The notes below the pieces were generated by a model. That model saw only the letters and a program-made list of their open reading frames with translations. It was not told the origin of the DNA and searched no databases. Below are positions 13,501-24,123 of a DNA stretch of 64,000 bases, piece after piece. The stretch spans positions 10,406,345 through 10,470,344 of the forward strand of contig CM024188.1 of the NCBI GenBank assembly GCA_013433145.1, given 5' to 3'. A program made the position numbers and the translations under genes. The stretch is from Ascaris suum. Lineage: Eukaryota; Nematoda; Chromadorea; Rhabditida; Ascarididae. How positions within the stretch are numbered: position 1 is the stretch's first letter; each line of letters begins with the position of its first letter.

Positions 13501-16500
13501 AGCAAAAAAAAGACGGCAAACAATGATCCAAAAATGGCTTTTTAATACAGCACTTTACCAGCTCGACAATAATAACACAACGACGCATTAAGATCTGTCG
13601 ATAACATACTCTCTCACTAACGCGTAAAGATAGATCAGCGAAAATTTCAGTGCCTGAAGCAATATGTTGCACAATCGCGTGAGATGTTTGAACTAATTAT
13701 ATTCTGCGCAATGAACAAATAAAATTATAAGCTTTACAAAAACATCGCCCGCATAGTGCTCTGCAAATCTTTATAAAGCACAAAATATTTAAGCACCTGC
13801 AGCCCTCAAAAAACAACTCAACCATAAGCCTCCTGTCACATTACACAGTAGTTGCTGGAAATTATCTCGGGTTCTGATGAATACCGGTAAATATGCGAAT
13901 ATTATTTTCCTGCAATTACAGAGTAAATCAAGACGACCACTAAATGAAAAAGTAACAAGAGCAAGCTAGAACGAATCAGTGTGAACAAAGTTAGCCTCAA
14001 CTTACTTCATGTAAACCTCCCCTTTTCTAAACATCAATGCTTATTTATATTCAGTTGCCGATGAAGTGCCCATCAAATGACGACTAAATTACTTCAACAA
14101 GGTAACCTTTTACCGATGAACAAAGTTCGTCGTTCCATCGATCGGGTCTATAATCCACGTCGGTGCATCCGTGTACTCGATCTTCTGCCCACCGGCCACT
14201 GATTCTTCTCCAATAAATCTGAATTAGCAATTTTACTCTCAGAACGTACAAATAAGCTTTAGCAGTACTTAGTGAATAAGTGCGTAACCCATCAAATCAG
14301 CAAATACTCTAATTCAAGTGCCTCGCTGTAATCCCCTTAGTCTTATGAGTACCACATTCTACGGCCTCTGTAGGGTCTATACAGATATCAGATTATAGCA
14401 CATATACCACAGAATTCAGGCAACTGAAAAGTCGTCTCGAGATTGAATGAAAATAGTCCCCTTGATTAAAACACTGGTCCGAAAACTGTACGCAAAACTA
14501 CAAGAAAATTGACTGGATTTTTGAGCGAATTCAAAAAGTTGGACCAAAGGAATGGAAAGGTGTCCGGAAACTCGCAACTTTTCTACCCATTGGAGGGAAA
14601 TTTTTCTGCCCGTATACCCCATCGTCGTCACAGATTACAGAAAACGACACGAAGAAAGAAAAGAGTGCAGAAATTTTGAGTGGGAACGACATCAAACAGC
14701 ACGAGACCGCAACCAACGACTGACTTCCGCCTTTTCAAAAAAAAAAAAAAAACCTGATTATGCCTCTAGGTTGGTGTAAGTTGAAGCTCAATATAAACAT
14801 CTGTTTTGCATCTGCACGCTAAACGTTTAAATTTTTCTATAATTTTTAATATTATTTCTGAGAAAACATTCACATTTCGATAATAAGAGAATTCACGCAA
14901 GATCGCTAAGATGCCGAAAGAGAAAACCTTTTATTGAAAGTGACGTTGGCTAATTTACGTTCGGTCGCAAATATATTTAATTACTAGCCGATCACTAATT
15001 GCCGCCTACTTTAATTTATTCTAAATACGCTGTAAGATGGAATTCAGTTTTCAAAAATTTCAACACAACCGAAAACTTCGAGTAAAGTATGAGTGAGCAG
15101 ACTAAATTTGATTAAGTGCATTCGACTTGACGAATGAAAGATAAACACGGGGCATAGAAAAGACTGCAAGGTGAGATGAAGAAATTTACAAGGATCGAGA
15201 GAATATTTTACTTCACGTTTATTCCTTAAAATCGGCTATAATTGAGCTAAAAACTTTCAACCTTTCCAGTTCTGAGAGGAAATGAGATGCATGTCGTAAA
15301 TTAAGTTTCAATACCTCGTCCTCACCCCCCTCCCCCGGCATGTTTCTTTCAAGTTTTCATTCACTGCGGCCATCATGGTGAATCTCCGTCAATCTCTGCA
15401 ATTCGCCACGTTTCCCGACTGATCTTTTCCTTACTCAACTTTGGCATATGTAATGCGTCACCACTATTGAAAGAAAAATGCAAATGCAACTTACAAAAAC
15501 AACATTATTACGTGCATATAAAATTACACAAACGTTACGTCAATATTTCTGAAAAAATGAAATTTTTGAATAATGAATCAGACCGGAAATGAATATTCAC
15601 TAGACAGACCGGAAATGGATATTCACTAGACAGACCGGAAATGAATATTCATTGAATATAATGAAGAAATGCAAGCAACATAGATCGAATGATTTGAAAT
15701 CCTATAAAACTGAAGAAAAAAAGAGAACGCAATTATATTCACAAAAATTACAATCAATTAAACCTAGTCGCATAACCAAATCATCACCCGCAATGCACAA
15801 TAAGTTGGTGACATACGAAGAACGTACTCACGAAACGAGCATCTATAAGCAATTCTACTTCTTGCTTATCACTGCCCATATTGATAGGTCAGCATAACCT
15901 AATAAGAGGATAACATGCGCCTAGGTACAGTAAACCATAAAAAATTACTTGTGGTCGGGAAAGGCGCCTTTAAGACCTTGGATGAGGAGTTTTTCAACGG
16001 CCTGGTCGGTTTCGGTGACAAGATCCGTGTTTGAGGCCTTCGTGTGAACGTCGCACGACGGCTGCTCAAAAGCAGCACGTACCACCTGAACTTCCTCGAA
16101 ATGAGTTGACTTTCACTTCAATAAAGAACTTCATTTATGATTCCATTACAAGCAATAAGAGGAAGCAATTTCATTCATGAAAGATTATAACCACTAACAG
16201 TTTAATAAAAAATAGCGCGGCGCATTCATCACAATGCAACCTTTTACTTTAAACGAAGCATAGTTTTTACTTCAGTAGTCTCGATTCTTGTAACAGATCA
16301 CCCGCAAAATGTGACAACAAACATCAAGGCGAAAGTGACGTACTTAGAAAGAGTAAGGGCGAGGAATGAGCAAACAGGCGAAGAGGATTTGAGCGAGGGA
16401 GGGCGAGGGAACGTAGAAACCTGCATTCCATATGACTCTTAATAGCGAATTAACTGCCCTCGTCCTCCTCAGTAATTGCTAAAGTAACATCCGATTTGAT

Positions 16501-18000
16501 TCGTTTTTGAAAAAAAAAAAGCATAAAAAATTGCAGCAAGCTTTCCAAACTTTCGCTGAGATACCTCGATCTGGAAGGCGGAAGTACGATGTGCGCAAAC
16601 TGCAAGTACTAATTACCTTATTGAGGATTCAAAACTAAACTCTGCAGTCGATTGCCACTGTTATAATCCGACTACTCGCTGACGAAAAGATTCTTTGCTT
16701 GAAGCACGTGGTTGGTTTAAATTTTCCTCCGCATAGTTCTTCGTTGCAATACTTTCTTTTACATCGTAATGATTTTTCTTGTTAGCAACAGCAGATGGCC
16801 TATAGAATCATGGAGCAAGACTCTCATTTCCTCCGATTAAAGCACTATCCGACAGCTCTACTTACGCAGAAGCTTCCGCACCTTCCATAAAAGAACCCTA
16901 TCCAATCTCTGAAAACGAGGGTCGGGCAAGTCCCCGGATTTCCGCTTTTCTTTATGTAAAAACGAGATGAGGATGGATGCCGGAGATTGGTAAGGAATAC
17001 GAGGGGGAATACTTCACGAAGTCAATGACGGAGGAGTTCAGAGGAGTGCAGTTAGCAAAGCGAGCCACGAAACGCACCGACTTTCCTCCTCCCCTCTCTC
17101 CCGACCGCATTTTGTTCGTTGCCGTATACAACCAGCAAAGCAGCCGACAATTATTTGCAGTCTGTAGGTGTTCCGCACCATAAGCAGGCCGTTACAACAT
17201 AAGACATACATGACATCACAGTACAGAAGTTTCCCGAAATAAGCATACTACTACTTGTCAACGAACAAGAACTTCAACAACAAGCATGCCAACACGACCG
17301 GAATAAAATAGCCACGGCATCTTGTAACGCCTGAAGGAATTTAAACAGACGGCTATTCCTAAAAGAATAGCAATAAATATTGAAAAGGCATACACCGCAC
17401 AATAATTTCATGACATAATATAGCTTCAAAACCAGAGCAGTGAAGGACTCGTCTAATCTCACGCTTAAAAATCCACCCGTAAAAGAGATGGACAGGAATC
17501 CGGCAAATCCTCGGTTTAAAAAAAATTTAATAACCGGCTTGCTTCGCTAGTAGCTTTAAGGAAACTATAAGAGCTTTTATAACGGTTAGGCCCCCCTCAG
17601 TCGTTGCAACCAAAATTATATGAACGCAAATTCGTTCGTTATTTTCTTTGCCATCTATTTTGCTCATATTTTCATCTAAACGAACTCAACATGCGCGCAT
17701 AAAATCGCAATCCTAGTCATATTTGTATATGTCCCAGCGACAAGAAAAAGACTGATAGTAGCGGGCTCACGGTCAACAACAGCATACGAAGTGTTTGCTT
17801 TGGTACCGTTCGGCGGAAGGTATCCCTCAAAAGTTTCCTCATCCCTTCATTACTCAAGGACCTGTTCCAAATAATAACTGCATAGTCGACAAAAAACAAG
17901 CAAGAGAAGGTCTTACCGCTCCAGCTTTCTTCACCATGGTCAGTGCAGTGGTGACGAATTTGTCCTCGTCAGGATGTATCGGCTTCCAGCTGGCATTCAT
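7515..18000 (-). CDS. ttx-7: Inositol monophosphatase (IMPase), exons 1-6
   Basis: Hydrolyses inositol monophosphates to free inositol (Mg-dependent, lithium-sensitive family), feeding phosphoinositide synthesis in the cytosol. Exons on the minus strand: 18000-17917, 16085-15949, 14218-14114, 13344-13190, 8559-8448, 7666-7515. All junctions are GT-AG and keep frame (phases 0,2,2,1,2). The start [10 protein letters not shown] is the only ATG that fits the family N-terminus. Motif 1, [14 protein letters not shown], falls at about residues 95-108 and follows GEES (77-80). Motif 2, [15 protein letters not shown], is at about 228-242. All metal ligands (Glu78, Asp98, Asp101, Asp229) are present. 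The 248 residues here lack only the C-terminal strand, which a distant exon at 64-215 may supply. Introns are 0.8-4.6 kb. Gene symbol is that of the C. elegans orthologue. Confidence 0.92.
8560..13189. other. IMPase intron 4 (4.6 kb)
   Basis: It holds a decayed retroposon fragment at about 11850-12200 and a short direct repeat TTTTCCAACCTAACAC at about 10128-10162. The 77-codon minus-strand frame at 10587-10820 looks mildly protein-like but matches nothing I know and has no clear exon borders. Confidence 0.5.
11850..12200 (-). mobile_element. Relic of a non-LTR retroposon reverse transcriptase (RTE/jockey type)
   Basis: Read on the minus strand in shifting frames, the segment gives [13 protein letters not shown] (family YLGS.I.aDG), then [20 protein letters not shown], then [18 protein letters not shown] and [12 protein letters not shown]. 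This order matches the C-terminal thumb region of nematode RTE/jockey-like polymerases: YLGS, then the stretch before LPALtYAsEtWtLtk, then the RRmLGv block. Stops and frameshifts interrupt it, and no endonuclease or catalytic YADD block is visible, so it is a dead 5'-truncated or internally decayed copy. It sits in IMPase intron 4 in the same orientation as the gene. The call rests on motif order alone. Confidence 0.55.
14219..15948. other. IMPase intron 2
   Basis: Non-coding. It contains the 26-bp tandem repeat at 15581-15658 and an A15 run near 14740. No other feature seen. Confidence 0.5.
15581..15658. repeat. 26-bp minisatellite, three units
   Basis: Unit begins GACCGGAAATGAATATTCAC. 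Copies at 15581-15606, 15607-15632 (one substitution) and 15633-15658 (last six bases diverged). Confidence 0.95.
16086..17916. other. IMPase intron 1
   Basis: I see no gene or clear repeat. Weak G-rich stretches occur near 16370-16410 (GCGAGGGAGGGCGAGGG). The short plus-strand frame at 16977-17183 has no homology I recognise. Confidence 0.45.
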
Positions 18001-18604
18001 CCCCTCACAGGCGCTTTGTGAAGCCCAAACAAAGATCTCCTTAATAGTGCATCCAAGTAAGGATAAAACCTACACAGATCCACTTTAATAACGAATTGGC
18101 TTGCAATTATAAAGAGGAAGACCGAAATCTCGTCTCCGAAACAATCTTGCACACATCTATGCTCGCTCACACACATCAAACGCAGTTCCGCATATTTCGA
18201 GGCCCATCATATGTAAGTCTGGTAAATACGTACTAAACCGTACTGTATGGGTTAAAAAAGCCCCACTCGTACTCTCCATCCGATTCAATTCGATCGCTAT
18301 GTCGCGGCAAGGCTTAACCCGTTTTCCACGTAGTCATAGACCAAATACCGCTATACCTCGGTCACAACCACATTTAATTCATACGTAGCAATACACATCT
18401 AAATGAAGTTCGAGAAGCAAATATGTACCGTCCACTATATTACCCACAAAATGAAGATAATTACTGTTCAAACCATGCCAACCATAAGTCCCATGAAACT
18501 CGAGACAGCGCTGGCAAACAGCCACAACAATATGCATCGAAGAAACAAAAACGTGGGAACACGGCCATGATTTCTGACTTATGCTAATTTAAACTCGAAT
18601 TTAC

Positions 18605-18713
18605 AGCGTTCTGGTGCCGTTCCCACTACTTCCCACTCCCTTTCAACCGAAACCCTCCATCTGGTCATAGCAAAACCTCCGCTGGCATTTCGCGATACCT
18701 CCCACGCCTCAAC
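18605..18713 (-). other. Exon-like segment, unassigned
   Basis: On the minus strand an acceptor (CTCGTTCAG) is followed by 36 open codons including ASGGFAMTRWR and EREWEVVGTAPERC, then a donor-like T|GTAAAT. Its phase does not join IMPase exon 1. It may be a spliced 5' exon of something else or part of a dispersed element. I do not recognise a family. Confidence 0.2.
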
Positions 18714-19489
18714 CTGAACGAGAAACACACATAGATGAATGCCCAACAATATGGATACAACCGCTTAATAAGTACGTCGAACTGAGCTTCGTGAACTTCA
18801 CTGCGAAAATGTTTCGCTCAAATCTTGATCGTTGCAGAAGTCTCTTAACGATATGTTGCAGCTCTCAACTGTTATCAATTCGCTCTTACCGAACATTGGC
18901 CGTTATGGTGGAGGCCAATGCTTTCCATTTCCGGTACAAACGTTGTTTAAATGTTCGACACTTGTACCGAAACACTCTTAAACAGAATAATGGAGACGGA
19001 AAAACCCTTCAAAAATACTGGCGAGCGGAATAGCATCTTCGCATGTCTGCAGCCGTTTCCGAAGTGTCAACACATGATGTACAAAGCAAACTGTAAGGTT
19101 AGCCTCATAATTTCGTTAGCCTAAAGGGCCCGGCAAGCAGGCAGACAGGCAGACACGGACACAGAAGGGCGTATTTACGCCATCGTACAATGCGCTTAGG
19201 AAATATCGATTCGCATGAGCGCATAAAAACTGAATTGAGGAGTGAATATGGTCTGCTCCTTAATGAAACACTCTTTTGATCGAATTTTGCGGTGAATTAA
19301 TAACTATGACCTGGTTAAACTTGGTCATATTTTTGAATCCATCGCGGTTATGTTTTCCAAGGTTTTGCAGAGTGAGAGAACTGCTTGCAAAACATTAGGT
19401 AAAACCACGTTACTGACTTAATATCGCCGCTGCGTAACTGTTTATGAGTAACATCCATCCACTGCTGCATATAAAATGGTATAAGGTGC

Positions 19490-20380
19490 TGGTCGTGGCG
19501 CGATATTGCGTTATCATCACCACCTCATTGCAGCGTCCAAAGTGATGATAAGAGATTTCTGCATGCTTCTCTGCTCACTGTTTTCAGACCGAACGATCAT
19601 CACCTTCACTGCATGCTAATGAGCTCTGGTGGGATCTGTTTTGCTATAATATTGCTTAGCAAAGAAGTTGGGACCCATTTCTGGATCGCTTTATAGGCGT
19701 TCGAGCTAGGCGGTTGTGCCGCGGGATGTGTGTGTGAGGTAATAGCTTAGTCTTCGTTTCGTTGGGATTGTGTGTCGTCTATGCAGTACACGCAAGAGGA
19801 CGTACATTGAAACATGCAGCAAACTTCGTTCAGAGCTGTTTGAATGGTTTCGCTGACGATGGAAACTTTCAGCTGTGCAGTGCAGAAATCTGAGAGCGCC
19901 TAATGATTCGTTTACATTGCGTTGTATCTGTGCTGCAATTATTTCCATCCCACATGAAACGCTGCTATTCATGGTGAGATGATGAATCATTAGCAGGACA
20001 TCGTCGTAGCATCCAATGTGCTGATGAGAGCTTCCTGTCTGCTTCTCTGCCCACAATTTTTCAACCGGACGGGCATTACCTTCACCCTCGTGCTCATATG
20101 GTGGGTGGGTGGGAACTGACAGAATTCGCTGACAAGAGATGTTCGAGTTTCTTGCATTGAACTACAGAAATGTGGTAACGGCGTATGTTTCGTTTGACAT
20201 TTCCGTTGTGTCGATATGCGTGTATGCATCCTATACAGCATATGCTGTGAAGGACGTCGTTTCCCTGCCTGTCTCCTCGCAGACCTGTTGCGGCGGTGTA
20301 ACCTTAATATCACTTAGACAGTGCGTAAAAGAGCATGAAAACCGAAGTGTGGAGCAAATTCTGTTTAGTGCTGCTTAAAT
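19490..20380. repeat. Diverged tandem duplication, period about 480 bp
   Basis: Copy 1 (about 19490-19975) and copy 2 (about 19978-20380) share blocks in the same order: TCTGCATGCTTCTCTGC / CCTGTCTGCTTCTCTGC, then CATCACCTTCACTGCATGCT / CATTACCTTCACCCTCGTGC, then GTTCGAG, then the GTTTCGTT...TTGTGTGTCG / GTTTGAC...GTTGTGTCG region. By eye identity is about 60-70%. No coding potential is evident. Confidence 0.6.
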
Positions 20381-20525
20381 GCTTCACAAAGTTAATTGTG
20401 AGATATCTTGTCGAAGACCATGACCTATATTATCCCGTGAGGGCTTATCCCGTGATAAGTGCATAAAGCAAAGAAATGATAAGATTCACTAGCCGCAAAT
20501 AATGGCAGTGCAAGCCGAAGCCACT

Positions 20526-20531
20526 TTTATT
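20526..20531 (-). terminator. Poly(A) signal AATAAA for SDHAF4
   Basis: Canonical AATAAA on the minus strand, about 135 nt downstream of the SDHAF4 stop codon. Confidence 0.7.
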
Positions 20532-20663
20532 GTTACAGTATGCGAAGCCGCATACACCGCGTTCAGTTTTATCGATCACCTTTCCACATAACAATAAGGG
20601 CGCACTTGCAAAAACTAGATACACTTATGTGACGAATAAACATACAGCAAACGGATAAACTTT

Positions 20664-20960
20664 CTAAAAATCCGAAACACGTCCTTTGCGTTCCCAGTCG
20701 CCGTACCTTGTAGGCTCGGGCCCGGCCGGACCGCCAATCTCACCGGTGATCGGATTGACTCCTCCAGGATGTCGAGGCAAGTACGGATCTTCATAGGGCT
20801 TCTCCACGTCAACGGGCTCATCTAATTTTCCTTTTGGCGTTTTTTTCTTCATCACCTCCTCTTTGCTCAGTTTGTCCTTTTTCACTTTGGCGTCACTTAG
20901 AAAACGTCGCCATACGCTGATACCGACTGCCTCACATTCACCAAGCGTTCGTTTCAACAT
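20664..20960 (-). CDS. SDHAF4: Succinate dehydrogenase assembly factor 4
   Basis: Mitochondrial chaperone that binds the flavinylated SdhA subunit and helps it join SdhB in complex II. Single uninterrupted exon of 98 codons. The C-terminus carries the family signature almost intact, with [19 protein letters not shown] then VSDF (mammals end [19 protein letters not shown]). The N-terminus [20 protein letters not shown] is Arg/Lys-rich and amphipathic, as for a matrix presequence; the middle is Lys/Glu-rich. Length matches the family (about 100-110 aa). A trans-splice-like acceptor TTGTTTCTAG lies 15 nt before the ATG and AATAAA lies about 135 nt after the stop. It has the same orientation as IMPase 2.7 kb downstream, too far for a typical operon. 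Confidence 0.93.
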   Translation of the reverse strand: MLKRTLGECEAVGISVWRRFLSDAKVKKDKLSKEEVMKKKTPKGKLDEPVDVEKPYEDPYLPRHPGGVNPITGEIGGPAGPEPTRYGDWERKGRVSDF

Positions 20961-20975
20961 CGCTTACTTGTTCAG

Positions 20976-20985
20976 CTAGAAACAA
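20976..20985 (-). promoter_or_regulatory. Putative spliced-leader acceptor of SDHAF4
   Basis: TTGTTTCTAG on the minus strand, ending 15 nt before the SDHAF4 ATG with no upstream coding exon. Nematode spliced-leader addition would use such a site; inference only. Confidence 0.45.
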
Positions 20986-22937
20986 TCCATTTTATGACCA
21001 CGGAAATAGCCATATGGCAAAAACGCGACCTAAACCTGAGCCATAAACCTAGACCGCTTGATGATATTAGTACTGAGTCATATTCAGCGAATCAACTAAA
21101 CAAACCAGCTACGCGAAAAAATGCTTAAACCAACTTCGGTTAATGAAACTAGACGCATACCACAAAAACCCAGCCTATACCTTAGTGGCATTTTGACGTC
21201 ATTTCTTACAATTATTCAATTATTCCATTCTCCCGGTTCTACTACAGCAGCATCTAGAACCTACACCATTTTTCTGTAACCTCATTTTGCGACCATTCAA
21301 AGAAATTCCAAAGCATTAACTATACTCTCATAACTATTCAACTCGACGGAAAGTTCACGAACTCTTTTCAAAAGATTTGATTTAGAAGATAGAGGACGAG
21401 AATGAAAAAACTATGACGCAAAACAACACCCCTTTTCAAATATAACGATGGGAAGAATAAAGATGTGCACCTTTTATCGAAGCAACACAGCGACGAGATA
21501 ATAACGCCTCCTGGGTTTCGTTTATCTCAGTACTTCATAAACGATAAAGAAGTTATAAAAATATTCAGTTATGGAATACGTCTCGAACGCAATAAAAATT
21601 AAAACAGTATAAACGTTTCCAAGGCTTTTATTTCACAATTGTCATTCCATACTGCATCCTGCAGCCATCATGAACAAAATTTTTTTAAAAACAGTTGAAA
21701 ACAGTATAAAGTGAAGCAGAAGACAACAATAAAACTCGCACTAACGACGACAACAGAACACAATCAATAGAGATGAATGAGCACTAAATTCGACTGAAAT
21801 TTGAAGCGAACCTCCACCATAACTCATCTGGCTGAAGGCAGCTCTTTCTAGCAAACTTAATTTATTTTAATTCACTTTAATCAAAAAAGTTTTCAACACG
21901 ATAAATACCTCTTTATATCACCACCACTTCCGCTTGGGAAAAGAAGTTGTAAGGTAGTCTGAAGGTGAGGCCTTTGACTCGTTTTCTGCTCATCGGATGC
22001 TGACAAGTCGATATACTGTTGTTCCGCTTAGCGGGCAAGTCGAGAGTTACTTCACCGCCCTTGTCAAGGAGTCTTGGCGGAGTGGCTCGGTACGATGAAG
22101 CCAACAAGTCTTATAAGGGTTCAATCGCAATCGACCTGGCAGTAATCGATACGAAACATTCACTGTTTCAAATGAATTACTCCAATATAATGCAGAATAA
22201 GAATAGCTGCACTCTGTAACGATTAAACTGGAAATCGACTGAATACAACTAGAATAACTTTCAAAGAGAGGCGAGGAGAACAATGAGATGCGGAAGAGAT
22301 TTCTCATCTTTGAAAGTAGCGCATAAAAGACAATTTTCCTCTGAATGATTTCATTCACTGCGAATTTATCGGACGGATGAATGTTATGCTGAGAAATTGC
22401 ACCTCAAAAACATCCGATAAAGTTGCATAAAGCGTAACTCTCTAAGGACTTACTCAATACGAGCACAATTATATAGCAATTTGGAATTAAAAGGCGGAAA
22501 GTAGAAACACACAAGCACAATCCTCATAGTTCAGCGGTAGCGACAACATATGCAAAAAGCGAATCAGCGAAATGATCGCAATAATGCAAATCGAAGTTTT
22601 CGAACAGAAACAGCGCTGAATGTGCTCAGCCGTAGCAGGTTTGCGATGAATAACCTCCATGCCTAATTACTGACAGCTGAAGTGCTTCATCAGTTCTCCT
22701 AATCTAACGTCAAAAACAGTGAGTTAGAAGTCACAACAATCACTATTTCTCTTCTTCAACACATTTGCACTAATCGCCGTAACTATTAAGTGTTTGAGAA
22801 AAACCCAAACAAGATAAGAGTCACTGCTGAACATGAGAGAAAAACGATTTAAATGTGTACAATGAAGAACCACTGTAAAATCATTCAACCGCAACAACAA
22901 CAAGGAACCCGTATACATGTGAGAGATTTTGAATGCA
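20986..22937. other. Intergenic region between SDHAF4 and PSMG4
   Basis: No firm gene. A 64-codon minus-strand frame at 21913-22107 (RLLDKGGEVTLDLPAKRNN) looks mildly protein-like but has no good acceptor and no recognised family. Confidence 0.4.
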
Positions 22938-24038
22938 CTATGCTGAACCGTTCACTGACACGCCATAGAAATCTGGACTCGATCGGACCTCCTCGGCGAT
23001 AAATTTTATTACATCAGCCCAAAAGTCGACATCGTCGATGTTTAGATCGGTCGAGAAAAATACCTTAAACTGATATGATTATCCACAGCCTTCCATACTA
23101 ACTGAGAAAGCGCTATCACTATTTTCTAGCCTTCTACCATATTTTCTATATAAATTGCTTTGTTGAAGATCGGATATCAGGCAAGATTTCTATCCACGAC
23201 CAACGGAATATTCTAGACGGTTACATCCGGAAATAAAGGGTAGACAGAAGAACATACGGTCAAAGATTTATCGCAAAAAAGTTTTCGTGTGATCTATAAA
23301 GGATCTGTCCGGCACAAGATTTACCGTAAACATACATCAGACAATTCCAGTAATGGTGGTGCGTTTCCTTGTAATGTTCCTACTTGGTTGTTGAGGAAGC
23401 TTAGTTAAACTATAAGATAAAATGATGCGACCTTTGCAGTATCTTTCTCTGCCCCTTCCAAACATTGCGTTGACTGCTACTTGTTGCACTTCTCGCACAC
23501 AACACAGCACCCTCATTTTTGCGTCACCTGAAGCGTTTCACAAACGCTTTCGTGTATATGCAGGTCAAAATCACGATCCCACAGGCACATTCCTTAATAT
23601 TAAAATGCCATACAGTAAACAATGCTTCATCAGCTTTCGAAATTTTCCTCGACCACATTTAATTAAGTCATAAAACCATAAAAATATATGCGACTGTGTG
23701 TCTACTACAACCTTATTAAAAAGCGCCCTAACGCCGGTTTCATCCACGGGGCACTTTCCTTCTCACCTACGACCGCCTTGAGGCCCATTCTTATGAGGTT
23801 CTCTGTTTTATAGTGGCAAAAGGATAACCGAATACCTGCTTTCGAGGGAACAGTCTGCCGATCCCACAGGCCAGCGTATCGATATGTAGTCTTGATGCAC
23901 CCTCCAATAAAGTAGCTCCTCTTGCAGCGTGCGCGAATCCAAGTGCATCTAATCGACGTCGCTCTCCCACCCATATGAATACACAACTATCCAGCACAAC
24001 TGCGTGCATACCCAGCTGTCGCCTCGCGACGGCGAACA
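22938..24038 (-). CDS. PSMG4: Proteasome assembly chaperone 4-like protein, 5' end unresolved
   Basis: PSMG4 pairs with PSMG3 to guide alpha-ring assembly of the 20S proteasome. The upstream exon ends at 23836 (CGAAAGCAG|GTATTC) and contains MHAVVLDSCVFIWVGERRRL, matching the family block L.DS.FLWVG. It ends ACGIGRLFPRKQ, matching LA.R..RKTgKQ. The last exon, 23063-22938, starts in phase 0 with VFFSTDLNIDDVDFWADVIK and ends IAEEVRSSPDFYGVSVNGSA then TAG; human has KQVFVSYNL...FA..VE..I.EE. The joined KQ|VF site coincides with the conserved position. Identity to mammals is low, as is usual for this family. The left border of the first exon is uncertain: I placed it at 24038 (ACAAAAG acceptor), but the frame is open to 24123. 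No initiator is assigned. Confidence 0.72.
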
Positions 24039-24123
24039 CTTTTGTCCGCGAACACATCCCTTCAATATATGGCGTCTTTTCGCTGAATCTATTGTTATCA
24101 GCAGTGTGGAAGAAGAAGTACAC

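Larger units (their letters stand above)
18001..20525. other. Intergenic region between IMPase and SDHAF4
   Basis: It should contain the IMPase promoter region. It holds an exon-like segment (18605-18713 minus) and a diverged tandem duplication (about 19490-20380). The minus-strand frames at 19706-20056 and 19990-20313 lie within the duplication and look like chance frames. Confidence 0.5.

Noticed and set aside
19706..20313. Overlapping minus-strand frames of 116 and 107 codons
   Set aside because: They lie in the diverged duplication, are not preserved between its two copies, and resemble no protein.
21913..22107. Minus-strand frame RLLDKGGEVTLDLPAKRNN as a gene
   Set aside because: No acceptor, partner exon or recognised family.
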